Part shown: positions 49,135 to 57,868 of the stretch, piece after piece
Position numbering within the stretch: the stretch's first letter is position 1
How the letters are laid out: the number at the start of each line of letters is the position of its first letter
DNA from: Candidatus Omnitrophota bacterium
Lineage (GTDB): Bacteria > Omnitrophota > Gorgyraeia > Gorgyraeales > Gorgyraeaceae
Reading direction: 5' to 3'
DNA: 61,967 nt
Assembly: GCA_018819285.1 (NCBI GenBank)
Contig: JAHJQM010000020.1
Location: forward strand, 1-61,967
Notes under the pieces: model-generated
Told to the model about the DNA's origin: nothing
The model's input: only the letters and a program-made list of their open reading frames with translations
Database searches by the model: none
Program-made: the position numbers and the translations under genes

Positions 49135-50163
49135 ATGAAAAAGAAAGTTCGAAAATCCTATACAGAATTAAAAAAAACTCTTTCCTTTGAGAGAGATATT
49201 CTGCAGAACCTGCTGGACAATATTCCGGACGCAATATACTTTAAAGATAATAAAAATAGGCTTGTTAGGGTAAACAAATACTACGCAGATGGGTACAAGC
49301 TTTCTCCTGAAGATATCATAGGAAAAACAGATTTTGACTTTTTCCAAAAAGACCAGGCTCAGCGTATGTTTGATGATGATACCTATGTTTTAAAAACAGG
49401 CAGGCCCATAATAGGAAAGATCGAGCGGACACTCTTGCCTAACGGGACATATGTCTGCGTCACCACTACAAAGATCCCGATAAAAAATAAAAAAAATAGG
49501 GTTACAGGAACTATGGGCGTAACGAGAGACATAACCGCTTACGATAACACTGAGCAGACAAACCTGGACATGATAATAAACTCTCTCAAGGTTCTGGATA
49601 AAATACTCGAGACAAAAGACCCTTATACATTCGGCCATACTAGACGCGTCTCTATAATTGCGGAAAGAATAGCTAAGGAACTCTCTTGGGAGAAAAACAG
49701 AATCCTGGAATTAAAGATCTCCGCAGAATTACATGATATAGGCAAAATCCTTATACCTCTTGAAATACTTAATAAACCAGGAAAACTTTCAGAACTAGAA
49801 TATAAAATGGTGCAGGAACACGTACAACAGAGTTACGATATGTTAAAGCCATACTCATTTCCTTCTAATCTTCCTGAAGCAGTATACCAGCACCACGAGA
49901 GACTTGACGGAACAGGCTATCCTAGGGGCCTTTTGGAAGATAATATCTTGCCTGAAGCTAAAATACTTGCCATATGCGACGTTATGGAATCCATGATATC
50001 GCACAGGCCTTACAGGCAGGCATTGGGCATGGAAGCAACGCTGCAAGAATTAAAAGACAATATAGGCAATAAATACGACAAGAATATTGTGGATATTGTT
50101 CTGAGAGTCATTAACGAAAACAACAACAAGCCTTTCTGGTTAAACTCAGAACCTTCTCTGTAG
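49135..50163 (+). CDS. PAS domain plus HD-GYP phosphodiesterase
   Basis: Residues about 20-135 are a PAS sensor (LLDNIPDAIYFKDNKNRLVRVN, GTMGVTRDIT). Residues about 145-340 are an HD-GYP domain with AELHDIGKI and HHERLDGTGYPRGL, complete for metal binding and cyclic-di-GMP cleavage. It would lower c-di-GMP in response to an internal signal. No membrane segment. It is the first gene of a rightward run that continues with radical SAM genes; it may be regulated with them or simply be upstream. Confidence 0.92.
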   Translation: MKKKVRKSYTELKKTLSFERDILQNLLDNIPDAIYFKDNKNRLVRVNKYYADGYKLSPEDIIGKTDFDFFQKDQAQRMFDDDTYVLKTGRPIIGKIERTLLPNGTYVCVTTTKIPIKNKKNRVTGTMGVTRDITAYDNTEQTNLDMIINSLKVLDKILETKDPYTFGHTRRVSIIAERIAKELSWEKNRILELKISAELHDIGKILIPLEILNKPGKLSELEYKMVQEHVQQSYDMLKPYSFPSNLPEAVYQHHERLDGTGYPRGLLEDNILPEAKILAICDVMESMISHRPYRQALGMEATLQELKDNIGNKYDKNIVDIVLRVINENNNKPFWLNSEPSL

Positions 50164-50182
50164 CCTCCCTGATTCACTTAAA

Positions 50183-51484
50183 ATGAGTAATAGAAAAATG
50201 CTTCTTATAATAACTCCTCCTTTCTGGCCAAAGATGCCACCTATGGGCATTGGCTACCTGCAGGCATTTTTAGCAAAAAATAATATAGACTGCGACATAT
50301 TAGATCTGAACAATATATTTTATAATCTCTCCTCTCCTGAACTTAAAAAATCATGGCTTGTAAGTTGCAATACTCCGCTGGAAGAGAATATCTTTGATCT
50401 GCTGCAAAAGAATCATCCTGAAGAATTTAAAAAACTTCTAGGACAAATACTTCAATATGGAACAGTAGGCCTTTCTTTTTTTAAGAGTAACATAAACAGC
50501 ACTTTGAAGTTAGCCAGGCTTCTTAGATCCAGAAATAAAAATATAAAGATAATATTTGGCGGGCCTGAAATTGCAAGGCAATTTTTTAAAACATCCGGTA
50601 GATTTACAAAAGGCATTAAAAGCCTGGCTGATTTTATAGTTGCAGGTGAAGGTGAAAAGAGTTTATTAAGCTACATTAAAAAACCGCCTCTTAAAAATAA
50701 GACGGCTTTATTTTCTGAGCTAGGTAATTTGGATAAACTGCCCTTTCCTGTTTATAAAGGTCTTGATATGAATTCATATCCTCGCAAAAATAGCCTTTCT
50801 ATACTGTTTTCAAGAGGATGTATAAGAAAATGCGATTTCTGCTCCGAGAGGCTTTTATATAAAAAATTCAGATTAAGGCCTGTTGAAAGCGTGATCGAAG
50901 AAATAAAACATCACAAATCAAGAAATAAAATAGAATATTTCATTTTTCACGACTCTCTTATAAACGGCAACCTTAAAAAACTTGAAGAACTATGCGATAA
51001 GATAATTGAAAATTTTGGATCCATTAAATGGGAAGCGCAGATTGCCATACGTAACGACATGAGCCAGGTTCTTCTAGAAAAAATAAAAAAAAGCGGCTGT
51101 TACAACCTATTTATAGGACTTGAATCGGGCTGCGATAGGACATTAAAAAAAATGAACAAAGGTTTCACAATTAAAGATGCTCTAAGTTTTTTTAAAAAAT
51201 TAAACGGCGCAGGCATTTTTTTCGGCGTAAGCATTATAATAGGTTATCCAAGTGAAACAGAGTCTGATTTCATGGAAAGCCTGAATTTTATTATAAAAAA
51301 TAAATCCACCATACCAAAGATTGAACAGATAAATCCTTTTGTTTATTATGACGGCATAAACGCTAAAAAGGTTGGAAATAAAGATTCGCTGAAAAGGCTT
51401 AATATTTTCATAAAAACTATCAAATCTCATGGCTTCAAATACACCAATGCCTTTATAGGCAACTTGATAGAAAAAACCTCATAG
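50183..51484 (+). CDS. B12-binding-type radical SAM protein
   Basis: The N-terminal roughly 170 residues resemble a cobalamin-binding domain (PPFWPKMPPMGIGYLQAFL, DILDLNN, IIFGGPEIA), though the classic DxHxxG is not seen. The radical SAM motif is CIRKCDFC at about residue 213, followed by FIFHDSLINGN and GLESGCDRTLKKMNKG. Similar proteins carry out methylation or rearrangement on unknown substrates. It is 19 bases after the HD-GYP gene and 4 before the SPL-like gene, so it belongs to the same transcript. Confidence 0.87.
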   Translation: MSNRKMLLIITPPFWPKMPPMGIGYLQAFLAKNNIDCDILDLNNIFYNLSSPELKKSWLVSCNTPLEENIFDLLQKNHPEEFKKLLGQILQYGTVGLSFFKSNINSTLKLARLLRSRNKNIKIIFGGPEIARQFFKTSGRFTKGIKSLADFIVAGEGEKSLLSYIKKPPLKNKTALFSELGNLDKLPFPVYKGLDMNSYPRKNSLSILFSRGCIRKCDFCSERLLYKKFRLRPVESVIEEIKHHKSRNKIEYFIFHDSLINGNLKKLEELCDKIIENFGSIKWEAQIAIRNDMSQVLLEKIKKSGCYNLFIGLESGCDRTLKKMNKGFTIKDALSFFKKLNGAGIFFGVSIIIGYPSETESDFMESLNFIIKNKSTIPKIEQINPFVYYDGINAKKVGNKDSLKRLNIFIKTIKSHGFKYTNAFIGNLIEKTS

Positions 51485-51488
51485 CCCA

Positions 51489-52331
51489 ATGACAGAGTTT
51501 AAAGAAGTTAAAATCTCGCGCATACTAAACCCTACGTCTATAGACTTGGGGGAATACGTCATAAATCCTTTTATGGGATGCGAATATTCCTGCCTTTATT
51601 GTTATGTTAGATCTAATAAGGTTATAAGCAAACGCCTGGGAAAATGGGGCGAATATGTGGATATAAGAATAAATGCGCCTGTTTTATTGGAAAAAGAGAT
51701 AATTTCAAAGAAACCAAAATGCGTGCTCCTTGGTTCCACAACAGACTGCTTTCAGCCTGTTGAAAATAAATATAAAATTACCAGCAGGATGCTTGAGATA
51801 CTTAATAAGCATCGGGTTTATTACAATATACTGACTCGATCGCCAAATATCGTAGAATATATAGACTTACTTAAACAGGGTTTTTGCAAGAAAATTTATT
51901 TCACAATAAATAATATCACCTCGGAACTTAAAAATAAACTGGAGCCGAAAAGCCCCGGGTTTGAATTAAGATTTAAAGCTATAAATAAAATGCTGGATGA
52001 AAATATAAGCGTAGTCCCTTATTTCTCTCCCATCTTGCCATGGTTATCCAATTTTAAAGATATATTCACGCTTTTTCCAAAATCAGATTCAGTGGAATTT
52101 GAAGGCCTGAATATGAATCTTGTAAATATAACTGATATAATATCAGGGATAACCTCCTTGTATCCAGACTTAAAGACTAAATATGAGAAACTTTTACATG
52201 ATAAAACATTTTATGATTCTTTTTGGGCCAGCGTAAAAAAAGATATAATTAAAGAGGTAATTTCTGCAAAAAAGAATTATAATGTATATATTCACAACTT
52301 TGGTAACTATTTTAACAACAAATACACCTAA
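51489..52331 (+). CDS. Spore-photoproduct-lyase-like radical SAM protein 1
   Basis: 280 residues with C31-EYS-C35-LY-C38 close to the N terminus (INPFMGCEYSCLYCYVR), typical of the SplB-related COG1533 group. LLGSTTDCFQPVE and the LTRSPNI strand fit this group. SPL itself repairs the 5-thyminyl-dihydrothymine photoproduct of spores; COG1533 proteins in non-spore-formers have unknown substrates. It is shorter than SPL and lacks its N-terminal domain. A palindrome follows it. Confidence 0.85.
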   Translation: MTEFKEVKISRILNPTSIDLGEYVINPFMGCEYSCLYCYVRSNKVISKRLGKWGEYVDIRINAPVLLEKEIISKKPKCVLLGSTTDCFQPVENKYKITSRMLEILNKHRVYYNILTRSPNIVEYIDLLKQGFCKKIYFTINNITSELKNKLEPKSPGFELRFKAINKMLDENISVVPYFSPILPWLSNFKDIFTLFPKSDSVEFEGLNMNLVNITDIISGITSLYPDLKTKYEKLLHDKTFYDSFWASVKKDIIKEVISAKKNYNVYIHNFGNYFNNKYT

Positions 52332-52346
52332 TCCAAGTTTAGACTA

Positions 52347-52392
52347 TTACCCGTTCGCCGAACGGGAAACTTCCCGTTCGGCGAACGGGTAA
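52347..52392. repeat. 46-bp palindrome with palindromic arms
   Basis: A 22-bp perfect stem starting TTACCCGTTCGCCGAACGGG with loop AC. Each arm is itself a hairpin (CCCGTTCG-C-CGAACGGG). It lies 16 bases after the SPL-like gene stop and 23 bases before the next gene. GC-rich in an AT-rich setting. Without T-tract. Confidence 0.92.
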
Positions 52393-52415
52393 GAAAATTC
52401 CTATACTATTAAATT

Positions 52416-53477
52416 ATGAAAAGCGATGTTTATTTGATAAAAGTTAAGACAAATGATTTAGAGGAGAGGTGCGATTCGCTTCAAAAATTGCTGGAGAAGG
52501 TAACCCCTTTCAGAGATTACAAGAAAGATGAATTTATACCCGTAAAACTTACCATAGGGGACAGCCAATGCGTTTATAACATACACCCTGAACTAGTGAA
52601 AATAATAGTATCTGACATAAAAAAAACAAAGGCAAAGCCTTTTTTATTTGATACAAACGTCATATATAAAGGAGAGCGATTAAATGCGGTTGACCACTTG
52701 ACTCTGGCTCAGAGTAAAGGTTTTGGCCATGCAAAAGTAGGCGCGCCTTTTATAATAGCTGACGGGATATTCGGACAGGATGGAAAAGAATACGCTATAG
52801 ATTCAGATTATATTAAAAAAATAAAAGTTCCTTCTTTTATAGGGTCTCTTAAAAACCTTTTGGTCTTATCGCACGCTACAGGCCATATCTTATCAGGATA
52901 CGCAGGCGCTATAAAAAATATTGCCATGGGTATGGTTTCAAGGCCTACAAAACAGGTCCAGCATTCATCTTTAAAGCCGCATATTATAGATAAAAAATGC
53001 ACTGCCTGCGGATGCTGTGTGAAAATTTGCCCGGCTCAAGCCATATCTTTTAAAAAAGAAAAAGCTTTCATAAGCCAGGCAAAATGCATTGGGTGCGGAG
53101 AATGCCTGTGTGCGTGTAAATTTTACGCTATATCTATAAACTGGTCTGAAGATCACGATATATTTGCAAAGCGTCTGATTGAAGTTGCTCATTTTATGCT
53201 CTCGAAGTTCAAAAATAAATTCTTTATAACATTTGGTTTTGACATAACAAAGGAATGCGACTGTATATCTACTAAAAATGAATTAATATTCTCGGAAGAT
53301 ATCGGTATTTTAGCTTCTCAGGATCCTCTTAGCATAGATAAGGCAATGGTTGATCTTGTAAATAAAGACAAGGCTTTATTCAAAGAAACAGGCCTTTTAG
53401 AAACGCATAAAACAATGTTCGATTATGGCTATAAAAAAGGCCTTGGCAGCCTGGATTATAACCTCATAAAGATATGA
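52416..53477 (+). CDS. DUF362 protein with two 4Fe-4S clusters
   Basis: 353 residues. The N-terminal DUF362 region (KLTIGDSQCVYNIHPELVK...GAPFIIADG...GYAGAIKNIAMGM) is followed by a bacterial ferredoxin domain with KCTACGCCVKICPAQAI and KCIGCGECLCACKFYAI and a C-terminal part of about 100 residues. Such proteins are thought to be ferredoxin-like electron carriers. In this run they could supply electrons to the radical SAM enzymes next to it, as ferredoxin or flavodoxin does elsewhere. It overlaps the next gene by 4 bases. Confidence 0.9.
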   Translation: MKSDVYLIKVKTNDLEERCDSLQKLLEKVTPFRDYKKDEFIPVKLTIGDSQCVYNIHPELVKIIVSDIKKTKAKPFLFDTNVIYKGERLNAVDHLTLAQSKGFGHAKVGAPFIIADGIFGQDGKEYAIDSDYIKKIKVPSFIGSLKNLLVLSHATGHILSGYAGAIKNIAMGMVSRPTKQVQHSSLKPHIIDKKCTACGCCVKICPAQAISFKKEKAFISQAKCIGCGECLCACKFYAISINWSEDHDIFAKRLIEVAHFMLSKFKNKFFITFGFDITKECDCISTKNELIFSEDIGILASQDPLSIDKAMVDLVNKDKALFKETGLLETHKTMFDYGYKKGLGSLDYNLIKI

Positions 53478-54169
53478 CGAAATTTGAAACTCTTTTCGGC
53501 ATTAAAGAATCTGAGATAAAAAATACGTGCATTCTTATGCCCTTATTGCCTAAAGGTGCGTTAAATAATTTTGGCATTAAAAATCTATCTAAGGGGAAAA
53601 TCTACTCTTCAGGCAATGCTAATAATTTTACATTAATAAATACCGGCATAGGCGCCTCATTTACCGGCGACGCAGCCCTTTATCTTGGCGATACAAATTG
53701 TAAAAATCTGATCCTATTCGGTTCGTGCGGGCTTGTAAAATCTAGCGACGACATGGACATAGGAAGCATTGTAACGCCTGTCGAATGTTACGCAATGGAA
53801 AGCTTCACAGATATGCTTTTAAAATATCATACCTTTAAAACATTTTATCCTGACACTGGCATGGTTGAATCTTTCCTAAATTATTATAAAAACGTCCAAA
53901 AGGTAACTTGCGCAACGCTTGGCTCGCTAAAACTCGAAGAAGAATATGCATCTTTATTCGCAGATAAAAATATCCAAGTAGTAGATATGGAATGTTCGGG
54001 TTTTTTCTCGGCAGCAACGCAGAAGAATATTAAGGCCATGGCGCTTTTCTATGTTTTAGATATAATAAATGAAAAATCCTTTTACAATAAATTCTCGGTA
54101 GAAGACGAGATAAGGCTCTTTTCCTCTATTAAATCAAGCGCGCAATGCCTATGCAGTTTCATAAAATAG
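53474..54169 (+). CDS. Nucleoside-phosphorylase-fold protein (PNP/UDP family)
   Basis: 231 residues of the PNP_UDP_1 fold: NTGIGASFTGDAALYL near the phosphate site, LILFGSCGLVKSSDDMDIGSIVTP and VVDMECSGFFSAATQKN, where the Met-Glu pair binds the ribose. The usual Asp/Asn that selects the base is not obvious, so it may cleave nucleosides, MTA/SAH or 5'-deoxyadenosine. Removal of 5'-deoxyadenosine would suit its place between radical SAM genes, which is an inference. It overlaps both neighbours. Confidence 0.82.
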   Translation: MTKFETLFGIKESEIKNTCILMPLLPKGALNNFGIKNLSKGKIYSSGNANNFTLINTGIGASFTGDAALYLGDTNCKNLILFGSCGLVKSSDDMDIGSIVTPVECYAMESFTDMLLKYHTFKTFYPDTGMVESFLNYYKNVQKVTCATLGSLKLEEEYASLFADKNIQVVDMECSGFFSAATQKNIKAMALFYVLDIINEKSFYNKFSVEDEIRLFSSIKSSAQCLCSFIK

Positions 54170-55449
54170 TTTCCAAATTCCCTGATTTCGGCATTAATAA
54201 AAAACAAGAAATCCTCCGTCTTCTATATGAAATATCCAAAAGAGAAAAAATCTCGTCTGAAAGAATTTTAAATAGTCTTGACTATAATAACTTCAAGACT
54301 ATAAAAAAAGAGCTATTAAAAAGAAGATTTCCATATTCATTTGCCCATAATAAAGAAATTAAACCTTACCTGCCTAAGTTTGAACTGTATCCAGGGCGTT
54401 CTTTTGACGTAAAGAAATCTAAATTTAACCCCAAAAAAATACTAATAGAAAAATCGCTGACATCCAATTATTTAAAAGATAGATTTAAAGCCTTTTTTCC
54501 TAAAGCAAAATTTATAGAAATAGCATCCCTGGAAAACTTTATTCTGGAGAATAAAAAATCCGGAGAAACCAATTACAATAAAAGACGGGATATAGTTTTT
54601 ATTACAAATGAAAAATATGATTTTTTTAAAAAATGTCCATGCACAAAAGACGCTATAGGATGCGGATATAACATATTTAACCTGGGATTCGGGTGTATCT
54701 TTGACTGCACATATTGCTATCTTCAGGAATATAGCAATATCCCGGGTTTAATATTTCCCGCGAATATAGAAAGATTTTTTGAAAAATTTAAATACTACAA
54801 AAAGTCAAAGATGCGAATTGGAACAGGCGAATTTTCAGATTCATTAATGTTAGACCATATAACAGAATATTCTCTCTCTATAATAGAATTCTTTGATGAG
54901 CACAAAGATACCTTATTTGAATTTAAGACAAAAAGCTCAAATATAGATAACCTCTTAAAAGCAAAGCACTCTGGAAATATCGTTACGTCATGGTCCTTGA
55001 ACCCTCAGAAGATAATAGATAAAAATGAATTTCTTACAGCTAGTTTAAACGAAAGACTTGTTTCGGCTAGAAAATGCGTTGATGCAGGCTATAAAGTAGG
55101 CTTCCATTTTGACCCTGTGATTTACTTTAAAGAATGGGAACGCGAATATGCTGATGTGATAGATTTGCTATTTAGCAAAATAAAGCCCCTGGATATAGCA
55201 TGGATAAGCATAGGCACTTTCAGATTTAAACCTGAATTAAAACCTATAATAGAAAATCGTTTTCCGAATAATAATATCTTAGATGAAGAACTGCTTTTAG
55301 GATATGATAATAAGTTAAGATACCCTTATAAGTTAAGATACGATATCTATAAATTCCTACTCAACACCTTTAAAAAACATTACAAAAATCTTCCGGTATA
55401 TCTTTGCATGGAAGAAATTTCTATGTGGCAGGCCCTTAGGCTAACCTGA
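54145..55449 (+). CDS. Spore-photoproduct-lyase-like radical SAM protein 2
   Basis: 434 residues. The C184-IFD-C188-TY-C191 motif in NLGFGCIFDCTYCYLQ, the long N-terminal region and FKTKSSNIDNLL...VTSWSLNPQ are as in SPL/SplB-like proteins (COG1533). The conserved Cys of true SPL (Cys141 in Bacillus) has a possible counterpart in KKCPCTKDAIGCGYN, which may instead serve another role. It overlaps the phosphorylase gene by 25 bases. A small in-frame duplication (NKLRYPYKLRYD) lies near its end. Confidence 0.88.
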   Translation: MPMQFHKIVSKFPDFGINKKQEILRLLYEISKREKISSERILNSLDYNNFKTIKKELLKRRFPYSFAHNKEIKPYLPKFELYPGRSFDVKKSKFNPKKILIEKSLTSNYLKDRFKAFFPKAKFIEIASLENFILENKKSGETNYNKRRDIVFITNEKYDFFKKCPCTKDAIGCGYNIFNLGFGCIFDCTYCYLQEYSNIPGLIFPANIERFFEKFKYYKKSKMRIGTGEFSDSLMLDHITEYSLSIIEFFDEHKDTLFEFKTKSSNIDNLLKAKHSGNIVTSWSLNPQKIIDKNEFLTASLNERLVSARKCVDAGYKVGFHFDPVIYFKEWEREYADVIDLLFSKIKPLDIAWISIGTFRFKPELKPIIENRFPNNNILDEELLLGYDNKLRYPYKLRYDIYKFLLNTFKKHYKNLPVYLCMEEISMWQALRLT

Positions 55450-55454
55450 TAGGT

Positions 55455-55483
55455 GGGCTACGGTGAAACTTTTATAGCCCTTT
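55455..55483 (+). terminator. Weak hairpin at the converging gene ends
   Basis: GGGCTA and TAGCCC form a 6-bp stem followed by TTT, five bases after the SPL-like gene stop. It overlaps the end of the converging polyferredoxin gene. Confidence 0.35.
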
Positions 55484-56861
55484 CAGGCCTGGTAGGGCAT
55501 TTATTCTGGCAAATCCCGCATCCCACGCATAAAGAAGTATCTACATAAGGCTTTTTAATTTTTTTACCTGCAAAAAATTCATCATATGTTTTAATAGCCT
55601 TTGTGGGCACAGGACAGTGTTCTTCACACACAATACATTCCTTATTTTGCGACCACGGGATACAGATATTTTTATCAATATCAGCAAGCCCAAGTTTATG
55701 TTCTTTTTTTTGAACCAAGTTTAATTTAGGGATAGCACCTGTGGGGCAAACTTTGCAGCACAGGTTGCAGTTATATTCGCAATATCCTATTTCAGGGACA
55801 AGATGCGGGATCCATATACCTGCTAAACCTGATTCAAATATAACCGGCTGCAGGCCATTGGTAGGGCAAACCCTCATGCAGTTTCCGCATCTTATGCATT
55901 TATTTAAAAATTCGCGCTCACTCGTAACCCCTGGCGGCCTGATAAGTCTTTTCTTAGCTCCGCCTGTCCTACTTTTAAATCCTAATAATAAAAATGAGGC
56001 GGTTATTAGAAATAAAAAATCCCTGCGCGATATCCCGTTTTCTTCATTAGCTTTAATTTTCTTTACAGGCCATATAAATTTAGTAGCGCGGTCCGGACAA
56101 CCATATATGCAATCCATGCAAAGGATACATTCCTCTTTTCTATAACTCGTATCTTCTTTAATCGCGGACATACGACAGCCAACGCTACATTTCATACAAT
56201 GCATGCACTTATCAACGTGGCGTCTTAATATAGAAAATTTTGCAATAAGCGCGTATATGGCGCCTAAAGGGCAAAGTATGCGGCACCAAAATCTTTTAGC
56301 TATGACCAGAAGACCTAAGATAATAAGAAAAAACCCTAAAGTAATAAAGGAATGCGGGAAATAATATATTTTTATGCCTAGTATTGACGATTTCGTAAAA
56401 CGGTAAAAATCATATAAAGGCGTATAAAAATTCATACCTTTTATTATAGAAATAAAAAACTTATCCAGCATAAAGACCACGGACGGAATAAAATTCAAAG
56501 AAATAAATCTCGCTGTAATAACCAGGGGATCAAAGATCCAAGCAATCTGCATGCCAAAAAACGTGGATATGACGATAAACCCTAGAATATAATATTTTAT
56601 CTGCCTGAAACCTAAATCCCTGTTTTTTGCCTTAACTCCGCATATATCAATAATAGCTCCTAAAGGGCAAATCCATCCGCAGAAAAATCTTCCTACTATA
56701 AACGTCAGGACCAACATGGTTAAAGCCGAAAGGCTGAATATAGACACAAGCGGGTCTATCTTAAAAAACACGGCTGTATTCGTAGTCAACCATAGGATAT
56801 AAATAAATAATGATAAAAAAAGTATCTGGCTGAACCTTCTGATTAAAACTAATTTTTTCAT
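55458..56861 (-). CDS. Membrane polyferredoxin, NapH-like and NapG-like parts fused
   Basis: Residues 1 to about 260: four to five membrane helices with the two NapH-type motifs FFCGWICPLGAIID and FWCRILCPLGAIY, then ferredoxin motifs (CMHCMKCSVGC, CILCMDCIYGCP). After an internal ISRRDFLFLITASFLLLG segment (like a Tat signal that became internal) comes a NapG/MauM-like part with at least four more cluster motifs (CIRCGNCMRVCP, CNLCCKVCP, CVGCGICQNKCP). It would pass electrons from the quinone pool or cytoplasm across the membrane. It is encoded after tatC and the DUF362 gene. Confidence 0.9.
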   Translation of the reverse strand: MKKLVLIRRFSQILFLSLFIYILWLTTNTAVFFKIDPLVSIFSLSALTMLVLTFIVGRFFCGWICPLGAIIDICGVKAKNRDLGFRQIKYYILGFIVISTFFGMQIAWIFDPLVITARFISLNFIPSVVFMLDKFFISIIKGMNFYTPLYDFYRFTKSSILGIKIYYFPHSFITLGFFLIILGLLVIAKRFWCRILCPLGAIYALIAKFSILRRHVDKCMHCMKCSVGCRMSAIKEDTSYRKEECILCMDCIYGCPDRATKFIWPVKKIKANEENGISRRDFLFLITASFLLLGFKSRTGGAKKRLIRPPGVTSEREFLNKCIRCGNCMRVCPTNGLQPVIFESGLAGIWIPHLVPEIGYCEYNCNLCCKVCPTGAIPKLNLVQKKEHKLGLADIDKNICIPWSQNKECIVCEEHCPVPTKAIKTYDEFFAGKKIKKPYVDTSLCVGCGICQNKCPTRPERAIKVSP

Positions 56862-56890
56862 ATATGACCTATCTGACTTCTAAAACCGGA

Positions 56891-57868
56891 TCAGACAGTT
56901 ATCGTTAAGATATCCGCATTCATAATATCTGCGTTCCCAAGATTAAGTTTTACAGCCTGGCTTATGTAGCTCACAGACAACGGATCTTTCTCCATTAATT
57001 TAGCTGCATATGAATCGCATAATATAGGATCTGTGCCAATTATTAAAGTTTTTTTCATGCTAACATCTTCTAAATTACCGCCGCTTGGACCATTTCTTGT
57101 CAGCACTCTATATGCATCTATTACAGTCAGGTCTGGTTTTATAAAATCTGTCAAATGAGCAAGTTTTATTCCTATATCAGAATGCATCAACCCCCTATTC
57201 CCTCCGCAGACACCCATGAGATTTTTCATAGAAATCGTAAGACCTACAAGGCTATGATGTTTCAATATAGGCACATTTATAAATGTATCGCACTCCAAGG
57301 CATCCCTGTAAATAGGCCAGTTTTGCATAGGGCTATCATAATTAAACTTAGCTTTTACAAAGTTCCAATCATCTACAAAGTACACGTTGGCGCCTTTTTC
57401 TTTGGCTATTTTTTCTATCCCGCTATTCTTATAGCACAGCTTTGCATTATTACATGTTATGTCAAAAATATTTACCCTCTTGGCGCCTGCCTCAAAGCAC
57501 ATATCCACCAATGCTCCGACAACGTAAGGGTTAGTGTTAGCTGCCTGCTCAGGAGAACTATCCCATCCTATATTAGGCTTTATAAGAACGGTGCTATTTT
57601 TTTTAACAAATTTTCCCATGCCTCCCATTGTCTCTACCGCTTTTACCGCCATTATATAAGGATCCTCGCCTTTTGCTACAATCAGATCGTGCATTCCCTT
57701 TATCCTCTTAGTAACTCTTCCAGCAGAACTCTCTTCCTGACCAAAAACAAATTTAAATAATGTGCTGTTTAGAACGAGGCTTCCAGCGCCTATCCCGCAA
57801 AGTTTTACAAATCCTTTTCTTGAAATTTTTATCTTAGGTAATCTTTCGAATATTGATTCTTTTCTCAT
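56891..57868 (-). CDS. DUF362 protein with Tat-like export signal
   Basis: The N terminus KISRKGFVKLCGIGAGSLVL is a Tat signal with RK in place of RR, which the Tat system can accept. The body is a full DUF362 domain (VLIKPNIGWDSSPEQAANTNPYVVGALV, FINVPILKHHSLVGLTISMKNLMG, DAYRVLTRNGPSGG). Its start overlaps tatC by 35 bases, so carrier and transporter are translated together. It may deliver to or receive electrons from the adjacent polyferredoxin. Function unproven. Confidence 0.87.
   Translation of the reverse strand: MRKESIFERLPKIKISRKGFVKLCGIGAGSLVLNSTLFKFVFGQEESSAGRVTKRIKGMHDLIVAKGEDPYIMAVKAVETMGGMGKFVKKNSTVLIKPNIGWDSSPEQAANTNPYVVGALVDMCFEAGAKRVNIFDITCNNAKLCYKNSGIEKIAKEKGANVYFVDDWNFVKAKFNYDSPMQNWPIYRDALECDTFINVPILKHHSLVGLTISMKNLMGVCGGNRGLMHSDIGIKLAHLTDFIKPDLTVIDAYRVLTRNGPSGGNLEDVSMKKTLIIGTDPILCDSYAAKLMEKDPLSVSYISQAVKLNLGNADIMNADILTITV

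Noticed and set aside
55310-55340. Tandem repeat in the SPL-like gene (TAAGTTAAGATAC twice)
   Set aside because: Two short in-frame units in coding sequence; likely simple slippage, with no sign of a functional repeat.
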